From Kumtagia ephedrae (GTDB lineage Bacteria; Pseudomonadota; Alphaproteobacteria; Rhizobiales; Rhizobiaceae): 64,000 bases of DNA. The notes beneath the pieces are model-generated. The model did not search any database. It had not been told where the DNA came from and was given only the letters and a program-made list of their open reading frames with translations. The DNA is taken from NCBI RefSeq assembly GCF_003012745.1, contig NZ_PXYK01000011.1, forward strand, positions 1 to 64,000, read 5' to 3'. Shown here piece by piece: positions 1 to 7,574 of the stretch. The position numbers and the translations under genes were made by a program. Positions within the stretch are counted from its first letter, which is position 1, and each line of letters opens with the position of its first letter.

Positions 1-282
1 CTTCAGCTTCTTCGGACCCCAGTTCGGATGATCGAGCCGGCACTCCACCAGCGCCGCGCGGATGTCCTCATCGACCGATCGAGCCTGAACCAGCGGCGCC
101 CGCGAACGGGCCACCACCCCGCCAAGCTCCTCGGCCGCGTAACGCCGCATCAGCATGTAACCCGCCTGCCGGCTGATCCCGTACTCGGCACACAGCGCGC
201 TCATGTCATCACACTCGCCCGAAAGCCGGTCCATGATGAACCGGCGCTTCACTTCCTCGATGCTCGCTCCAGTCCAAACCAT
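1..282 (-). CDS. IS481-family transposase, N-terminal 94 residues only
   Basis: The frame starts with ATG at 282, preceded by AAGGAG, and stays open to the window edge. Residues 27-46 hold a helix-turn-helix of the form LCAEYGISRQAGYMLMRRY, the usual N-terminal DNA-binding part of IS481 transposases. Residues 87-94 read NWGPKKLK, the conserved lead-in to the catalytic DDE core. The core itself lies outside the window, so whether the copy is intact cannot be judged. An IS3-type OrfB is less likely because the helix-turn-helix and the NWGPKK motif are in one frame. Confidence 0.75.
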   Translation of the reverse strand, partial: MVWTGASIEEVKRRFIMDRLSGECDDMSALCAEYGISRQAGYMLMRRYAAEELGGVVARSRAPLVQARSVDEDIRAALVECRLDHPNWGPKKLK

Positions 283-313
283 CGGCAGGCTCCTTCCCCT
301 GCCGACACGCTAA

Positions 314-364
314 TCTGTCAACCATCTCGCCGGTCCATTCTGTCAACAATCTGCCCGGTCTGGA
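314..364. repeat. Tandem 25-bp imperfect repeat at the IS end
   Basis: Two head-to-tail copies, 314-338 and 339-364, share TCTGTCAAC, ATCT and CGGTC. They probably form the transposase-binding terminal repeat of the IS element. Confidence 0.6.
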
Positions 365-413
365 CCTTGCAGCCACCCCTCCCTCAAGGGGGAGGGGGAA
401 GCCGGCGCTCCGT

Positions 414-1295
414 TCACCCCAGCGCCTCCTCGACGATGCGGCCGAGGTCGGGCGCGAGGTAGGAAAGGTCCTCCTCGTCCTTGATCAGGACGCCGATCGC
501 CCGGCGGAACGCTTCCGGCCATGGGCTGCCGCCCTTCTCCAGTACGGTCGCCGCATTGGCCCATTCGACGGCCTCGGAAATGCCCGGCGGCTTGGCCAGC
601 GGCCGGGCGCGCAGGCTGCGCACGGCGTCGGCGACGGCGCGCGCCGTCTCTTGCGCTACATCGCCTGCGCGCAGCATGATGATCGCCGCCTCGCGCTCGG
701 CGTCGGGGTAGCCGATCCAGTGGTAGACGCAGCGCCGGCGCAGCGCTCCCGCCAGCTCGCGCGTGCGGTTGGAGGTGAGGATCACCACCGGCTGCGCGGT
801 CGCGCGGATGGTGCCGCGCTCCGGGATGCTGATCTGGAAGTCCGACAGGAATTCCAGCAGCAGCGCCTCGAATTCGTGGTCGGAGCGGTCGATCTCGTCG
901 ACCAGCAGCACCCGTTCGAGCGGCGCCCGCAGCACCTGCAGCAGCGGGCGCGCCACCAGGAAGCGGTCGTCATAGATGTCGATCTCGCGCTCGCCGGCCT
1001 GGCGGATGGCAAGCAATTGGCGCTGGTAGTTCCATTCGTAGAGCGCATGCGCGGCGTCGATGCCTTCGTAGCATTGCAGCCGCACCAGATCGCGCCCGAG
1101 CAGCGCGGCGACCGCCTTGGCCGCCTCGGTCTTGCCGACCCCTGGCGCGCCTTCGAGCAGCAGCGGCTTGCCCATGCGCAGCGCCAGGAAGATCGCCGTG
1201 GCGAGCCCGTCGTCGGCGAGATAGCGCATCTCGGCGAGCCGCGACGCAACGGCCTCGGGCGATGCGACGGGCTTTTCGGCGGCCGCTCTGGTCAT
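414..1295 (-). CDS. MoxR-family AAA+ ATPase, CoxD-like
   Basis: This is a 293-residue AAA+ ATPase of the MoxR/CoxD type. These proteins act as maturation chaperones, often for molybdenum hydroxylases. Walker A (GAPGVGKT) is near residues 49-56 and Walker B (LLVDEID) near 130-136. I chose the ATG at 1295, which has GGAGAGC just upstream. A TTG at 1313 in the same frame is less likely. It is the last visible gene of the molybdenum hydroxylase operon, about 310 bases after the molybdopterin C-terminal gene, with a palindromic repeat in the gap. In cox-type operons a von Willebrand domain gene (coxE) normally follows. Here the sequence runs straight into the IS end, so the partner is missing or displaced. 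Confidence 0.85.
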   Translation of the reverse strand: MTRAAAEKPVASPEAVASRLAEMRYLADDGLATAIFLALRMGKPLLLEGAPGVGKTEAAKAVAALLGRDLVRLQCYEGIDAAHALYEWNYQRQLLAIRQAGEREIDIYDDRFLVARPLLQVLRAPLERVLLVDEIDRSDHEFEALLLEFLSDFQISIPERGTIRATAQPVVILTSNRTRELAGALRRRCVYHWIGYPDAEREAAIIMLRAGDVAQETARAVADAVRSLRARPLAKPPGISEAVEWANAATVLEKGGSPWPEAFRRAIGVLIKDEEDLSYLAPDLGRIVEEALG

Positions 1296-1375
1296 GCCGC
1301 TCTCCGCCTGCAAAGGCGCCGACCGTGCGGTGGACTTATCCTCCCCTTTGTGGCGAGGGCAAACACATATGGAAT

Positions 1376-1509
1376 TACCCCCACCCCTACCCTCAAGGGG
1401 GAGGGGACTGGCTTGCGTTTCCGCTCGGTCTCAATCGTCGGCGGTTTTGCGCGGCAGAGCAGCCGCAAAATCCCCCTCCCCCTTGAGGGGAGGGGTAGGG
1501 GTGGGGGTA
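1376..1509. repeat. GC-rich palindromic intergenic repeat, copy 1
   Basis: Inverted arms made of TACCCCCACCCCTA plus a CTCAAGGGGGAGGGG hairpin flank a core that contains GCAGCCGCAAAATCCCC. The same architecture recurs at 4803, 29513 and 37700. It occupies the gap between the molybdopterin C-terminal gene and the MoxR ATPase gene. No coding potential was seen. Confidence 0.75.
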
Positions 1510-1605
1510 TTGCGCGGGCCGACGCTTCCAGAACTTCCTTGTACGATTGCGCCACCCTTGAGAGGGCACGCCGGTCGCGACTGAGCATGACCGCTTCCAT
1601 CCTCC

Positions 1606-2616
1606 CTACACCGCCCCGGCCCGCTGCTCCTTCAGCGCCCGCAGAATCCGCTCCGGCGTGATCGGCAGCGTGTCGACGCGCACGCCGACGGCGTCGAAGA
1701 TGGCGTTGGCGACGGCCGGTATCTGCGGATTGGCGCACATCTCGCCCGGCCCCTTGGCGCCATAGGGCCCGTCCGCCGCCGGCCGCTCCAGCACAATGAT
1801 CTCGGTCTCGGCGAGGTCGCCCGGCCCCGGCATCAGATACTCGTTGAAGTCGGTGCCGCCATGCTCGCGGTTGGGATAATAGGGCTCGGTCGTCTCGTAG
1901 AGCGCGTGCGAAATGCCCATCCACGAGCCGCCGACAAGCTGCTGCTCGACCATCCTCGGGTTGAGCGCCCGGCCGATCTCGAAGACGTTCTTGACCGAGA
2001 TCACCGTCACCTCGCCGGTCTCGTCGTCGACGTCGACTTCCGCCACCGTGCAGGCATGCGCGTAGCAGGTCGACGGCTTCATCGCCCCGGTCTCCGTTTC
2101 CGGGAAGGAGCGCGGCACCAGGAACATGCCGCGGCCGGAGATCGAGCGGCCGAGCTTGAAATGCGCGGTCAGCGCCGTGTCGAAGATCGAGATCGCCTTC
2201 TGCGGCGCGCCCTTCACGTGGATGTTGCCGGTGCCGTCGGTGTCGAGGTCGGCGGCGTCCACCTCCAGCGCCTCGGCCGCCACCTCCAGCATCACCTGCC
2301 GCGCCTCCTTTGCCGCCTGGATCACGGCGTTGCCGATGCGGTGGGTGCCGCGCGAGGCGAAGGTGCCCATGCAGTGCGGGCCGGTGTCGGTATCGGCGGT
2401 GTCGATGATCACCTGCTCGGTCGGCACGCCGATCGTCTCGGCGCAGATCTGGGCCATCACCTGCTTCAGCCCCTGGCCGAGATCGACGGAGGACAACGTC
2501 ACCATGAAATTGCCGGTCGGCGTCGAATGCACCAGCGCCTGGCTGGGGTCGCCGCCGAGATTCATGCCCGTGGGATAGTTCACCGCCGCCACGCCGGTGC
2601 CGCGCCAGATCGCCAT
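1606..2616 (-). CDS. Molybdenum hydroxylase, molybdopterin-binding subunit, C-terminal half
   Basis: This 336-residue protein is the C-terminal half of a xanthine dehydrogenase-family molybdopterin subunit. It has the GQG motif near 47-49, the cofactor-contact loop ASRGTHRIGN near 87-96, and GAKGPGE near 286-292, whose glutamate (E292) aligns with the catalytic base of this family. The ATG at 2616 has AAGGGGAG about 9 bases upstream, so it can be translated independently. It lies in the same reading frame as the N-terminal half, separated only by a TGA and one GCG codon. The family is usually one chain of about 750-800 residues. A two-gene arrangement is known in the nicotinate dehydrogenase NdhL/NdhM pair. 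Substrate unknown. Confidence 0.85.
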   Translation of the reverse strand: MAIWRGTGVAAVNYPTGMNLGGDPSQALVHSTPTGNFMVTLSSVDLGQGLKQVMAQICAETIGVPTEQVIIDTADTDTGPHCMGTFASRGTHRIGNAVIQAAKEARQVMLEVAAEALEVDAADLDTDGTGNIHVKGAPQKAISIFDTALTAHFKLGRSISGRGMFLVPRSFPETETGAMKPSTCYAHACTVAEVDVDDETGEVTVISVKNVFEIGRALNPRMVEQQLVGGSWMGISHALYETTEPYYPNREHGGTDFNEYLMPGPGDLAETEIIVLERPAADGPYGAKGPGEMCANPQIPAVANAIFDAVGVRVDTLPITPERILRALKEQRAGAV

Positions 2617-2619
2617 CGC

Positions 2620-3987
2620 TCAGCTCCCCTTGTAGGACGACATGGTCATGAATTTCTCGGCCACCGGCCAGTTGGAGGCGCGCGCCGCCTCCTGCATGCA
2701 TTCAATCAGCGCCGCGCCCTCGGTCTTCTGCCGGTGCGCCTTCATGTCGCCGTCGCGATAGGCGTTGATGAAGCGGAATTCGAGCGGGTCCATGCCGATC
2801 AGCCGCGCCAGCTTGTCCATCTGCACCTCCAGCGCGAAGTCGGCGATGGTGACGCCGAAGCCGCGCATCGCCGAGGACGGCGTGCGGTTGGTGTAGACGC
2901 AATAGGTGTCGATCCACACATTCGGCACGGTGTAGGGGCCGGGGTAGTGCGCGGCGCCCTTTTGCGCGCCATAGGGCGAGTGGCGCGAATAGGCGCCGGC
3001 ATCGGTGTAGCCCGTCACTTTCCGCGCGATCAGCCGCCCGTCCTTCGTCACCCCGTCCTTCAGCACGATCTTCTCCGCCGCGCGCGGCGAGGAGATCTGC
3101 ATCTCCTCGTAGCGGCTGTAGATGAAAGAGACCGGCCGACCCGTCAGCTTCGAGGCCAGGATGGCGATCGGCTCGACCGTCACGTCGACCTTGCCGCCGA
3201 AACCGCCGCCCACCGTGCCGCCGACCATATGCAGCTTGTGGCCGGGCATCTGCAGGATGATCGAGGTGTTGTCGAGGGTGAAGAACATCGCCTGCGTGTT
3301 GGTGTGGCAGGTGAAGCGGTCGTTGCCCTCCGGCACGACGATGCAGCCGGTCGTCTCGGTCGGCGCATGCTCGATCGGCGACGACCAGTAGGTCTGCTCG
3401 AGGATGTGGTCGGCCTCGGCAAAGGCTTTTTCGACGTCGCCGAAGCGCACCTTCCGGCACTCGCCGCTGTCATACATGTAAAAATTCTGGCCGTGATATT
3501 CGTTGACCACGGGCGCGCCGGGCTGCAGCGCCGCCTCCATGTCGAGCACGGCCGGCAGCACCTCGTAGTCCACCTTCACTTTCGCCGCCGCCTCTTCGGC
3601 GGCGCGCTCGCTGTCGGCGATGACGGCCACCACCGCCTCGCCCTTCCAGCGCACCTTGTCCTCGGCCAGCACCTGCTCGTCCTCCGGCCCGACCTGGATG
3701 AGGATCAGGATGGTGTAGACGTTGTGCGGCACGTCCTTATGAGTGAGCACGCGCACCACGCCCGGATGTTTTTCCGCCTCCGACGTGTCGATGCTTCTGA
3801 TGCGCGCATGGTGATGCGGGCTGCGCACCATCTTCAGGTGCAGCAGCCCCGGAAAGGTGCGGTCAGCGAAATAGGCGGTCTTGCCGGTCACATGGCCGGG
3901 CACGTCGGAGCGCGGCCGCCCCTGGCCGAGTTCCTTCAGGTCGTCGGTTCGCTGGTCGGCGAAGTAGGATTTGGCGAGTTGGATCAT
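2620..3987 (-). CDS. Molybdenum hydroxylase, molybdopterin-binding subunit, N-terminal half
   Basis: This 455-residue protein covers the N-terminal half of a xanthine dehydrogenase-type molybdopterin subunit. It carries GGTVGGGFGGK near residues 256-266 and the MRGFG loop near 374-378. It lacks the CSFR active-site signature of form I CO dehydrogenase, so it is not CoxL. The chosen start is the ATG at 3987, giving MIQLAKSYF; an in-frame GTG at 4044 would only add an unconserved stretch read from a repeat. The frame ends in TGA six bases before the C-terminal half starts. The genes for the 2Fe-2S and FAD subunits lie upstream in the same operon. Confidence 0.85.
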   Translation of the reverse strand: MIQLAKSYFADQRTDDLKELGQGRPRSDVPGHVTGKTAYFADRTFPGLLHLKMVRSPHHHARIRSIDTSEAEKHPGVVRVLTHKDVPHNVYTILILIQVGPEDEQVLAEDKVRWKGEAVVAVIADSERAAEEAAAKVKVDYEVLPAVLDMEAALQPGAPVVNEYHGQNFYMYDSGECRKVRFGDVEKAFAEADHILEQTYWSSPIEHAPTETTGCIVVPEGNDRFTCHTNTQAMFFTLDNTSIILQMPGHKLHMVGGTVGGGFGGKVDVTVEPIAILASKLTGRPVSFIYSRYEEMQISSPRAAEKIVLKDGVTKDGRLIARKVTGYTDAGAYSRHSPYGAQKGAAHYPGPYTVPNVWIDTYCVYTNRTPSSAMRGFGVTIADFALEVQMDKLARLIGMDPLEFRFINAYRDGDMKAHRQKTEGAALIECMQEAARASNWPVAEKFMTMSSYKGS

Positions 3988-4035
3988 TGGCGAGTTCCCG
4001 GCTCTCGTAGAGCTTCTCCGATCGACGTATTGCGC

Positions 4036-4166
4036 TCCCTCCACCGCCTTCGGCGGTCCCCCTCTCCCGTTTCGCAGGGGAGGAGCCGGCCGCCGCGGCC
4101 TGCCGCGACCTTGATCCTCCCTCGTTTACGGGGGAGGGGGACCACGCGAAGCGTGGTGGAGGGGGC
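4036..4166. repeat. GC-rich inverted repeat between molybdenum hydroxylase genes
   Basis: The arms contain CTCCACCGCCTTCGGCGG and ACCACGCGAAGCGTGGTGGAG, with CCCTCTCCCGTTTCGCAGGGG-like and CTCGTTTACGGGGGAG-like hairpins inside. It is a different family from the repeat at 1376. It lies between the 2Fe-2S subunit gene and the molybdopterin subunit gene. Confidence 0.55.
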
Positions 4167-4180
4167 GGCCATGATTTCCA

Positions 4181-4663
4181 TCACGCCGCGTTCTGCGAGT
4201 TGGCGCGGGCGGCCGTCAGCACGGCGCGGATGATCGGCTCGTAGCCGGTGCAGCGGCAGATGTTGCCGGAGATCGCCTCGACCACGTCCTCGCGCGTCGG
4301 GTTCGGCGTCTGGTCGAGCAGCGCCTTGGCCGCCATGATCATGCCCGGCGTGCAGAAGCCGCATTGCGCGGCGAATTCGTCGACGAAGGCACGCTGCAGC
4401 GGATGCATGACGCCGTCCGCCGCCAGGCCGGCGGTGGTCTCGACCGCCGCCCCCTCGCAAGTCTCGGCAAGCGTCAGGCAGGAGAGTTTCAGCTCGCCGT
4501 CGATGATGACCGAGCAGGCGCCGCAGGCACCCTGGTGGCAGCCGCCCTTGGGCGAGGTGTCGCCAAGCTTGTGACGCAGCACCTTCAGAAGCGTCGCGCC
4601 ACTCTCGACGAACTCCGCCTTCTCCTCCCCGTTCAGCGTGAACTGGACCGGTACCTTCGCCAT
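4181..4663 (-). CDS. Molybdenum hydroxylase 2Fe-2S subunit (CoxS-like)
   Basis: This 160-residue protein passes electrons from the molybdenum site to FAD through two 2Fe-2S clusters. The plant-ferredoxin-type cluster is bound by C42, C47, C50 and C62 (GCHQGACGAC). The helical-domain cluster uses C101, C104, C136 and C138 (QCGFC and ICRCTGY). All eight cysteines are present and the length is normal for CoxS, XdhC-type and NdhS subunits. The ATG at 4663 is preceded by GAGGAGAAG. It is separated from the FAD subunit gene by a 390-base gap filled by a large palindrome. Confidence 0.93.
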   Translation of the reverse strand: MAKVPVQFTLNGEEKAEFVESGATLLKVLRHKLGDTSPKGGCHQGACGACSVIIDGELKLSCLTLAETCEGAAVETTAGLAADGVMHPLQRAFVDEFAAQCGFCTPGMIMAAKALLDQTPNPTREDVVEAISGNICRCTGYEPIIRAVLTAARANSQNAA

Positions 4664-4745
4664 CTTCTCCTCCTCGCGCCTGCGCGGCTACTGGGCCGCT
4701 GCGCCTTGGCGATTCCCTATCGACGTTTCGGACTTCGCGCCCCTT

Positions 4746-5016
4746 GTCCTGCCGGACACTCCCCCACTCCCCCCTTGAAGGCAGGGCAATCGCACATGAG
4801 TTTACCCCCACCCCTAACCCCTCCCCACAAGGGGGAGGGGAATTCGCTGGCCTGTTCGCCAGGCGTCAGTCATCGACGGTTTCGCCTGGCATGGCGGCCG
4901 CAAAGTCCCCCTCCCCCTTGTGGGGAGGGTTAGGGGTGGGGGTACGGACCGGCGAAAGTCCCCATCGTTTGTCATATGCGATTGCCCTGCCCTTGAGGGG
5001 GAGAGTCCGGCAGGAC
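4746..5016. repeat. Nested palindromic repeat, 271 bp, including copy 2 of the GC-rich family
   Basis: The outer arms GTCCTGCCGGAC (4746-4757) and GTCCGGCAGGAC (5005-5016) are perfect reverse complements. Inside them lie further matching arms built around GGGCAATCGCA and TGCGATTGCCC. The central copy of the family seen at 1376 spans about 4803-4944 and contains GGCGGCCGCAAAGTCCCCC. The whole gap between the FAD and 2Fe-2S subunit genes is this structure, with no gene in it. Confidence 0.7.
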
Positions 5017-5056
5017 AGAGGGGGTGCGAGGCACCGAAGCATACGCCACCTGAAAC

Positions 5057-5857
5057 CTACTCCAGCAGCAGCCGGCCGAAATGCACCGGCAGCACTTCCT
5101 TGCGGTACCAGGCGCTGGCGATGGCGTCGGTGATCGGCCGCACGCCGTCGCCGACCGCCGCTATCGCCGCCGCGATGCCGTCCTTCGTGCGCCTGCTGCC
5201 GACCAGCGCCTTCTCGGCCGCGCGGGCGCGGATCGGGTGCTCGGCCATGCAGCCCAGCGCGATGCGCGCGGCGGTGACGGTGCCGTCGGCGCTCTCCTCC
5301 AGCACGGCGGCGATGCTCAGCACCGAAATGCCCTTCGGCTTGATGCGCGAGACCTTCAGGAAGCGGAACTGCCCAGCCGCCGGCACGTCGAAGCCGACGC
5401 CGGTGACCACGGTGCCGGCATGCATCCCGGCGCGGCCCGCCAGGAAGGCCTCGACCGGCACCTCGCCGCCGGTCGTATACACGGTCGCGTCGAGCGCCAG
5501 CAGCGCCACGGCGAAGTCGCCATAGGGCGCCGGCGCGAACAGGTTGCCGCCGACCGTCGCCATGTTGCGCACGGCCGGCCCGCCGACGGCCCTGGCCGCC
5601 CTCGCGAGCGCCGCCAGCTCCGGATGGCGGGCGATCTCGGCCATCGTCACTGCTGCGCCGAGATGCGCCCTCCCTGCGTCGACCGCGATCTTTCGCAGTG
5701 CCGGATCGGTCGAGCGGACGAAGGTCGACAGCGAGATGTCCCCCTCGTTGGCGGCGCGCACCACCAGGGTGCCGCCGCCGAGATAGCGGGCCCCGGCGGC
5801 CTTCAGCGCCGCGCCGGCTTCGGCTGCTGTTTCGTAGGTCTTGAGTGCGAGCGGCAT
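5057..5857 (-). CDS. Molybdenum hydroxylase FAD-binding subunit (CoxM-like)
   Basis: This 266-residue FAD-binding subunit takes electrons from the 2Fe-2S clusters to the final acceptor. The FAD contacts are visible as RYLGGGT near residues 24-30 and NMATVGGN near 98-105, the two diagnostic glycine-rich motifs of the CoxM/XdhB family. The CO dehydrogenase-type C-terminal domain follows from about residue 165. The ATG at 5857 is preceded by GGGAGGAT. It lies 30 bases downstream of the SRPBCC gene, so the two are almost certainly cotranscribed. No motif reveals the substrate or acceptor. Confidence 0.92.
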   Translation of the reverse strand: MPLALKTYETAAEAGAALKAAGARYLGGGTLVVRAANEGDISLSTFVRSTDPALRKIAVDAGRAHLGAAVTMAEIARHPELAALARAARAVGGPAVRNMATVGGNLFAPAPYGDFAVALLALDATVYTTGGEVPVEAFLAGRAGMHAGTVVTGVGFDVPAAGQFRFLKVSRIKPKGISVLSIAAVLEESADGTVTAARIALGCMAEHPIRARAAEKALVGSRRTKDGIAAAIAAVGDGVRPITDAIASAWYRKEVLPVHFGRLLLE

Positions 5858-5887
5858 GCCATCCTCCCGAGCTGGCCGCGACGGCCC

Positions 5888-6331
5888 TCAGCCGTTGCCG
5901 ACGAAATGGTTCTTCAGCGCGTTGAACCCGCCCTGGAAGACGTTCTCGCCCATGCCCTTGGCGATCTCGTCGGCCTTGTCGGCCGGCGCGTCGAACTCCG
6001 CCGTCCACACCGCATAGGTGCGGTCGCCGTCGGTGACGCGCTCGAGCCGCAGCGTGGACGTATGGTTCGAGATCGGAGCCGGGTGTCCGATGATCGTATA
6101 GGTCACGTTATGATCGTCGTCCGAGAAGGCAATCAGCTTCTCACGGATGGTCGCACCGGACGCGACCTTGAAGTTGCGCACGCAGCCGATCTCGGTCGCC
6201 GCTCTGCCGTCCTCGATATGGCTCTCCACCATGCGCGGGTGCCAGCCCGGCAGGCCGTTGAAGTCGCGGATGCGCTCCCACACCTTTTCCACCGGCGCGT
6301 CGATGACGCTGGACACATGAACCTTCGCCAT
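5888..6331 (-). CDS. SRPBCC-family protein, first gene of the molybdenum hydroxylase operon
   Basis: This 147-residue protein has the START/Bet v1-like SRPBCC fold, recognised by the N-terminal SSVIDAPVEKVWERIRDF and the later GWHPRMVES and NHTSTLRLERV strands. Such proteins bind hydrophobic ligands. SRPBCC proteins such as CoxG are common in cox-type operons, where they may help maturation or membrane attachment, though this one is shorter and lacks a C-terminal membrane anchor. The ATG at 6331 has GGGAGGAG upstream. Its position as first gene and its possible AraC operator (6390-6426) make it the operon lead. The exact role is unknown. Confidence 0.8.
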   Translation of the reverse strand: MAKVHVSSVIDAPVEKVWERIRDFNGLPGWHPRMVESHIEDGRAATEIGCVRNFKVASGATIREKLIAFSDDDHNVTYTIIGHPAPISNHTSTLRLERVTDGDRTYAVWTAEFDAPADKADEIAKGMGENVFQGGFNALKNHFVGNG

Positions 6332-6389
6332 GCGGCGCTCCTCCCGAACTGTGCGTTGGAGGAGAGACTATGCCGCGCCAATCGAGCGC

Positions 6390-6426
6390 GCTTATCAATG
6401 CGTCTTCGCTGCTTATCGATGCGTCT
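6390..6426 (-). promoter_or_regulatory. Two 16-bp direct repeats spaced 21 bp, candidate AraC-type operator
   Basis: GCTTATCAATGCGTCT (6390-6405) and GCTTATCGATGCGTCT (6411-6426) differ at one base and are 21 bases apart start to start, two helical turns. AraC-family activators typically bind paired direct half-sites at this spacing. The pair is 59-95 bases upstream of the SRPBCC start. An AraC regulator gene ends 130 bases further on. Confidence 0.6.
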
Positions 6427-6455
6427 GAAAAAGCGCGGGTTCAGGAGGCACCGCA

Positions 6456-6535
6456 GGGGACAGTTTACTTTCTTTCCGCAGAAAGGCCGAAGCACGCGAA
6501 AGGCTGGTGCGGGCGGAAAAAAGTAAACTGTCCCC
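6456..6535. repeat. 80-bp hairpin repeat, copy A, just after the AraC gene
   Basis: The arms GGGGACAGTTTACTTT and AAAGTAAACTGTCCCC are exact inverted copies around a core with GCAGAAAGGCCG. It begins 20 bases beyond the AraC stop codon in the direction of transcription. The same element occurs at 7483-7561. It could serve as a terminator or mRNA 3' stabiliser as well as a dispersed repeat. Confidence 0.7.
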
Positions 6536-6555
6536 GGTCCTTGACCGTGTAGCGC

Positions 6556-7371
6556 CTACACTGTCGCCCGCGCTGCCTCCCTATAGAGCGTCGGCGGCAC
6601 GCCGGCGTGGTCGCGGAAGAAACGGGTGAAGTTGCCCTGGGTGGTGAAGCCGAGATTGCCGGCCACCGAGATCAGCGGCTCCTCCGATCCCTGCAGCTGC
6701 CGCAGCGCCTCCTCCATGCGCAGCGTGTTCCAGTAGACGTTGGGCGTCAGCCCGGTCTGCTCCTTGAACAGGGCGAAGAAATGCGGCCGCGACAGCCCGA
6801 CGGCCCGCGCCACCGCGTCGAAGCAGATGCGCTCGCACACATTGGCCTTCATCAACTCGATCGCCTTGCGCACGCGGAAATCCCGGATCGCCGGGCCGCG
6901 CCGCCGCGGGCTGGTGGGCGCAGCGTCCAGCAGGCTGTCGATCAGCCGCTCGATCTCGTAGGCGGCGATCTCGCCGAAGCCGTCGTCGTCCTCCAGCCGG
7001 TGGTAGAGGTCGAGCGCGGCCCGGTGCAGCCAGGGGTCGAGCGGGATCGCCGGCTCGGCGAACAGCGGCACGCCGCGGGCGAGGGCGCGGCGCCGGCGCG
7101 CCCAGTCGGGATCGATGTAGAAGGCGAGGAACCGGCCCGGCGTGCCGTCCGGCGAGAAGGCATGGCTGTGCGGCTCCAGCGAGTCGATGCCGGCGGCCAT
7201 GTCCCCGGCCAGCCGCACCGTCTCGCCGCCGATGGTCATCTCGCCGGCGCTGCCCTCGAGCCACAATATGATATGGGCTTCCGCATGCGCATGGGTGACG
7301 AGGCTGCTTGCGACGTTCAGCACCGAGACGTGGCCGAACGCGCCCCGGAAGAGCCTGATCGAGCTCGCCAT
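6556..7371 (-). CDS. AraC-family transcriptional regulator with cupin sensor domain
   Basis: This is a 271-residue regulator. An N-terminal cupin-like sensor covers about residues 15-90 (histidines in THAHAEAHI). Two C-terminal helix-turn-helix units lie near residues 185-265, the second reading SVAGNLGFTTQGNFTRFFRDH, which closely matches the AraC signature. The ATG at 7371 is preceded by GGGGAGGAAAAC. It sits between the molybdenum hydroxylase operon and the glutamine synthetase-like gene, and each of its sides carries a copy of the 80-bp hairpin repeat. The direct repeats at 6390-6426 suggest it activates the molybdenum hydroxylase operon. The inducer is unknown. Confidence 0.9.
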   Translation of the reverse strand: MASSIRLFRGAFGHVSVLNVASSLVTHAHAEAHIILWLEGSAGEMTIGGETVRLAGDMAAGIDSLEPHSHAFSPDGTPGRFLAFYIDPDWARRRRALARGVPLFAEPAIPLDPWLHRAALDLYHRLEDDDGFGEIAAYEIERLIDSLLDAAPTSPRRRGPAIRDFRVRKAIELMKANVCERICFDAVARAVGLSRPHFFALFKEQTGLTPNVYWNTLRMEEALRQLQGSEEPLISVAGNLGFTTQGNFTRFFRDHAGVPPTLYREAARATV

Positions 7372-7482
7372 GTTTTCCTCCCCAGAGCTTCGTGCCGTTC
7401 GATGCGTGGCTCTGATCCTCGGGGAAAATTCTGGAGCGCCGGCGGCGGGCCGTCAATAGCGGCCGTCTGGCGATTGGCGAGA

Positions 7483-7561
7483 GGGGACAGTTTACTTTCT
7501 TTCGGCAGAAAGGCCGCAGCAGTTCAGAGGTCGCGCGGGCCGAAAAAAGTAAACTGTCCCC
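7483..7561. repeat. 80-bp hairpin repeat, copy B, just after the glutamine synthetase-like gene
   Basis: It has the same arms as copy A (GGGGACAGTTTACTTT and its complement) and the same AGAAAGGCCG core, with a variable loop. It starts 13 bases after the stop codon at 7575, again directly behind a minus-strand gene, consistent with a terminator-like position. Confidence 0.7.
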
Positions 7562-7574
7562 GGCACTTACGCCA

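Larger units (their letters stand above)
1..364 (-). mobile_element. End of an IS481-like insertion sequence, cut by the window edge
   Basis: The element carries a truncated transposase gene read leftwards. Past its 5' end come two tandem imperfect copies of a 25-base unit, at 314-338 and 339-364, each starting TCTGTCAACMATCT and reading on to CGGTC. Subterminal repeats beginning TGTCAA are typical of this kind of IS end. The boundary to host DNA is therefore placed near 364. It lies about 50 bases from the stop codon of the MoxR ATPase gene and next to a half copy of the GC-rich repeat (371-397). The other end and any target duplication lie outside the window. The boundary is inferred. Confidence 0.6.

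Noticed and set aside
2620-2622. TGA as selenocysteine or recoded codon
   Set aside because: Many genes here end in TGA, no SECIS-like hairpin was seen after it, and a separate start with a ribosome site follows. The LysE TGA is also best explained as a simple stop.
1861-4233. Long open plus-strand frame opposite the molybdopterin genes
   Set aside because: It has no ribosome site or family match and arises from GC-rich codon bias on the opposite strand. The minus-strand genes carry clear motifs.
2620-6331. Form I CO dehydrogenase (coxMSL)
   Set aside because: The subunit order M-S-L is alike, but the CoxL CSFR active-site signature is missing and the large subunit is split.
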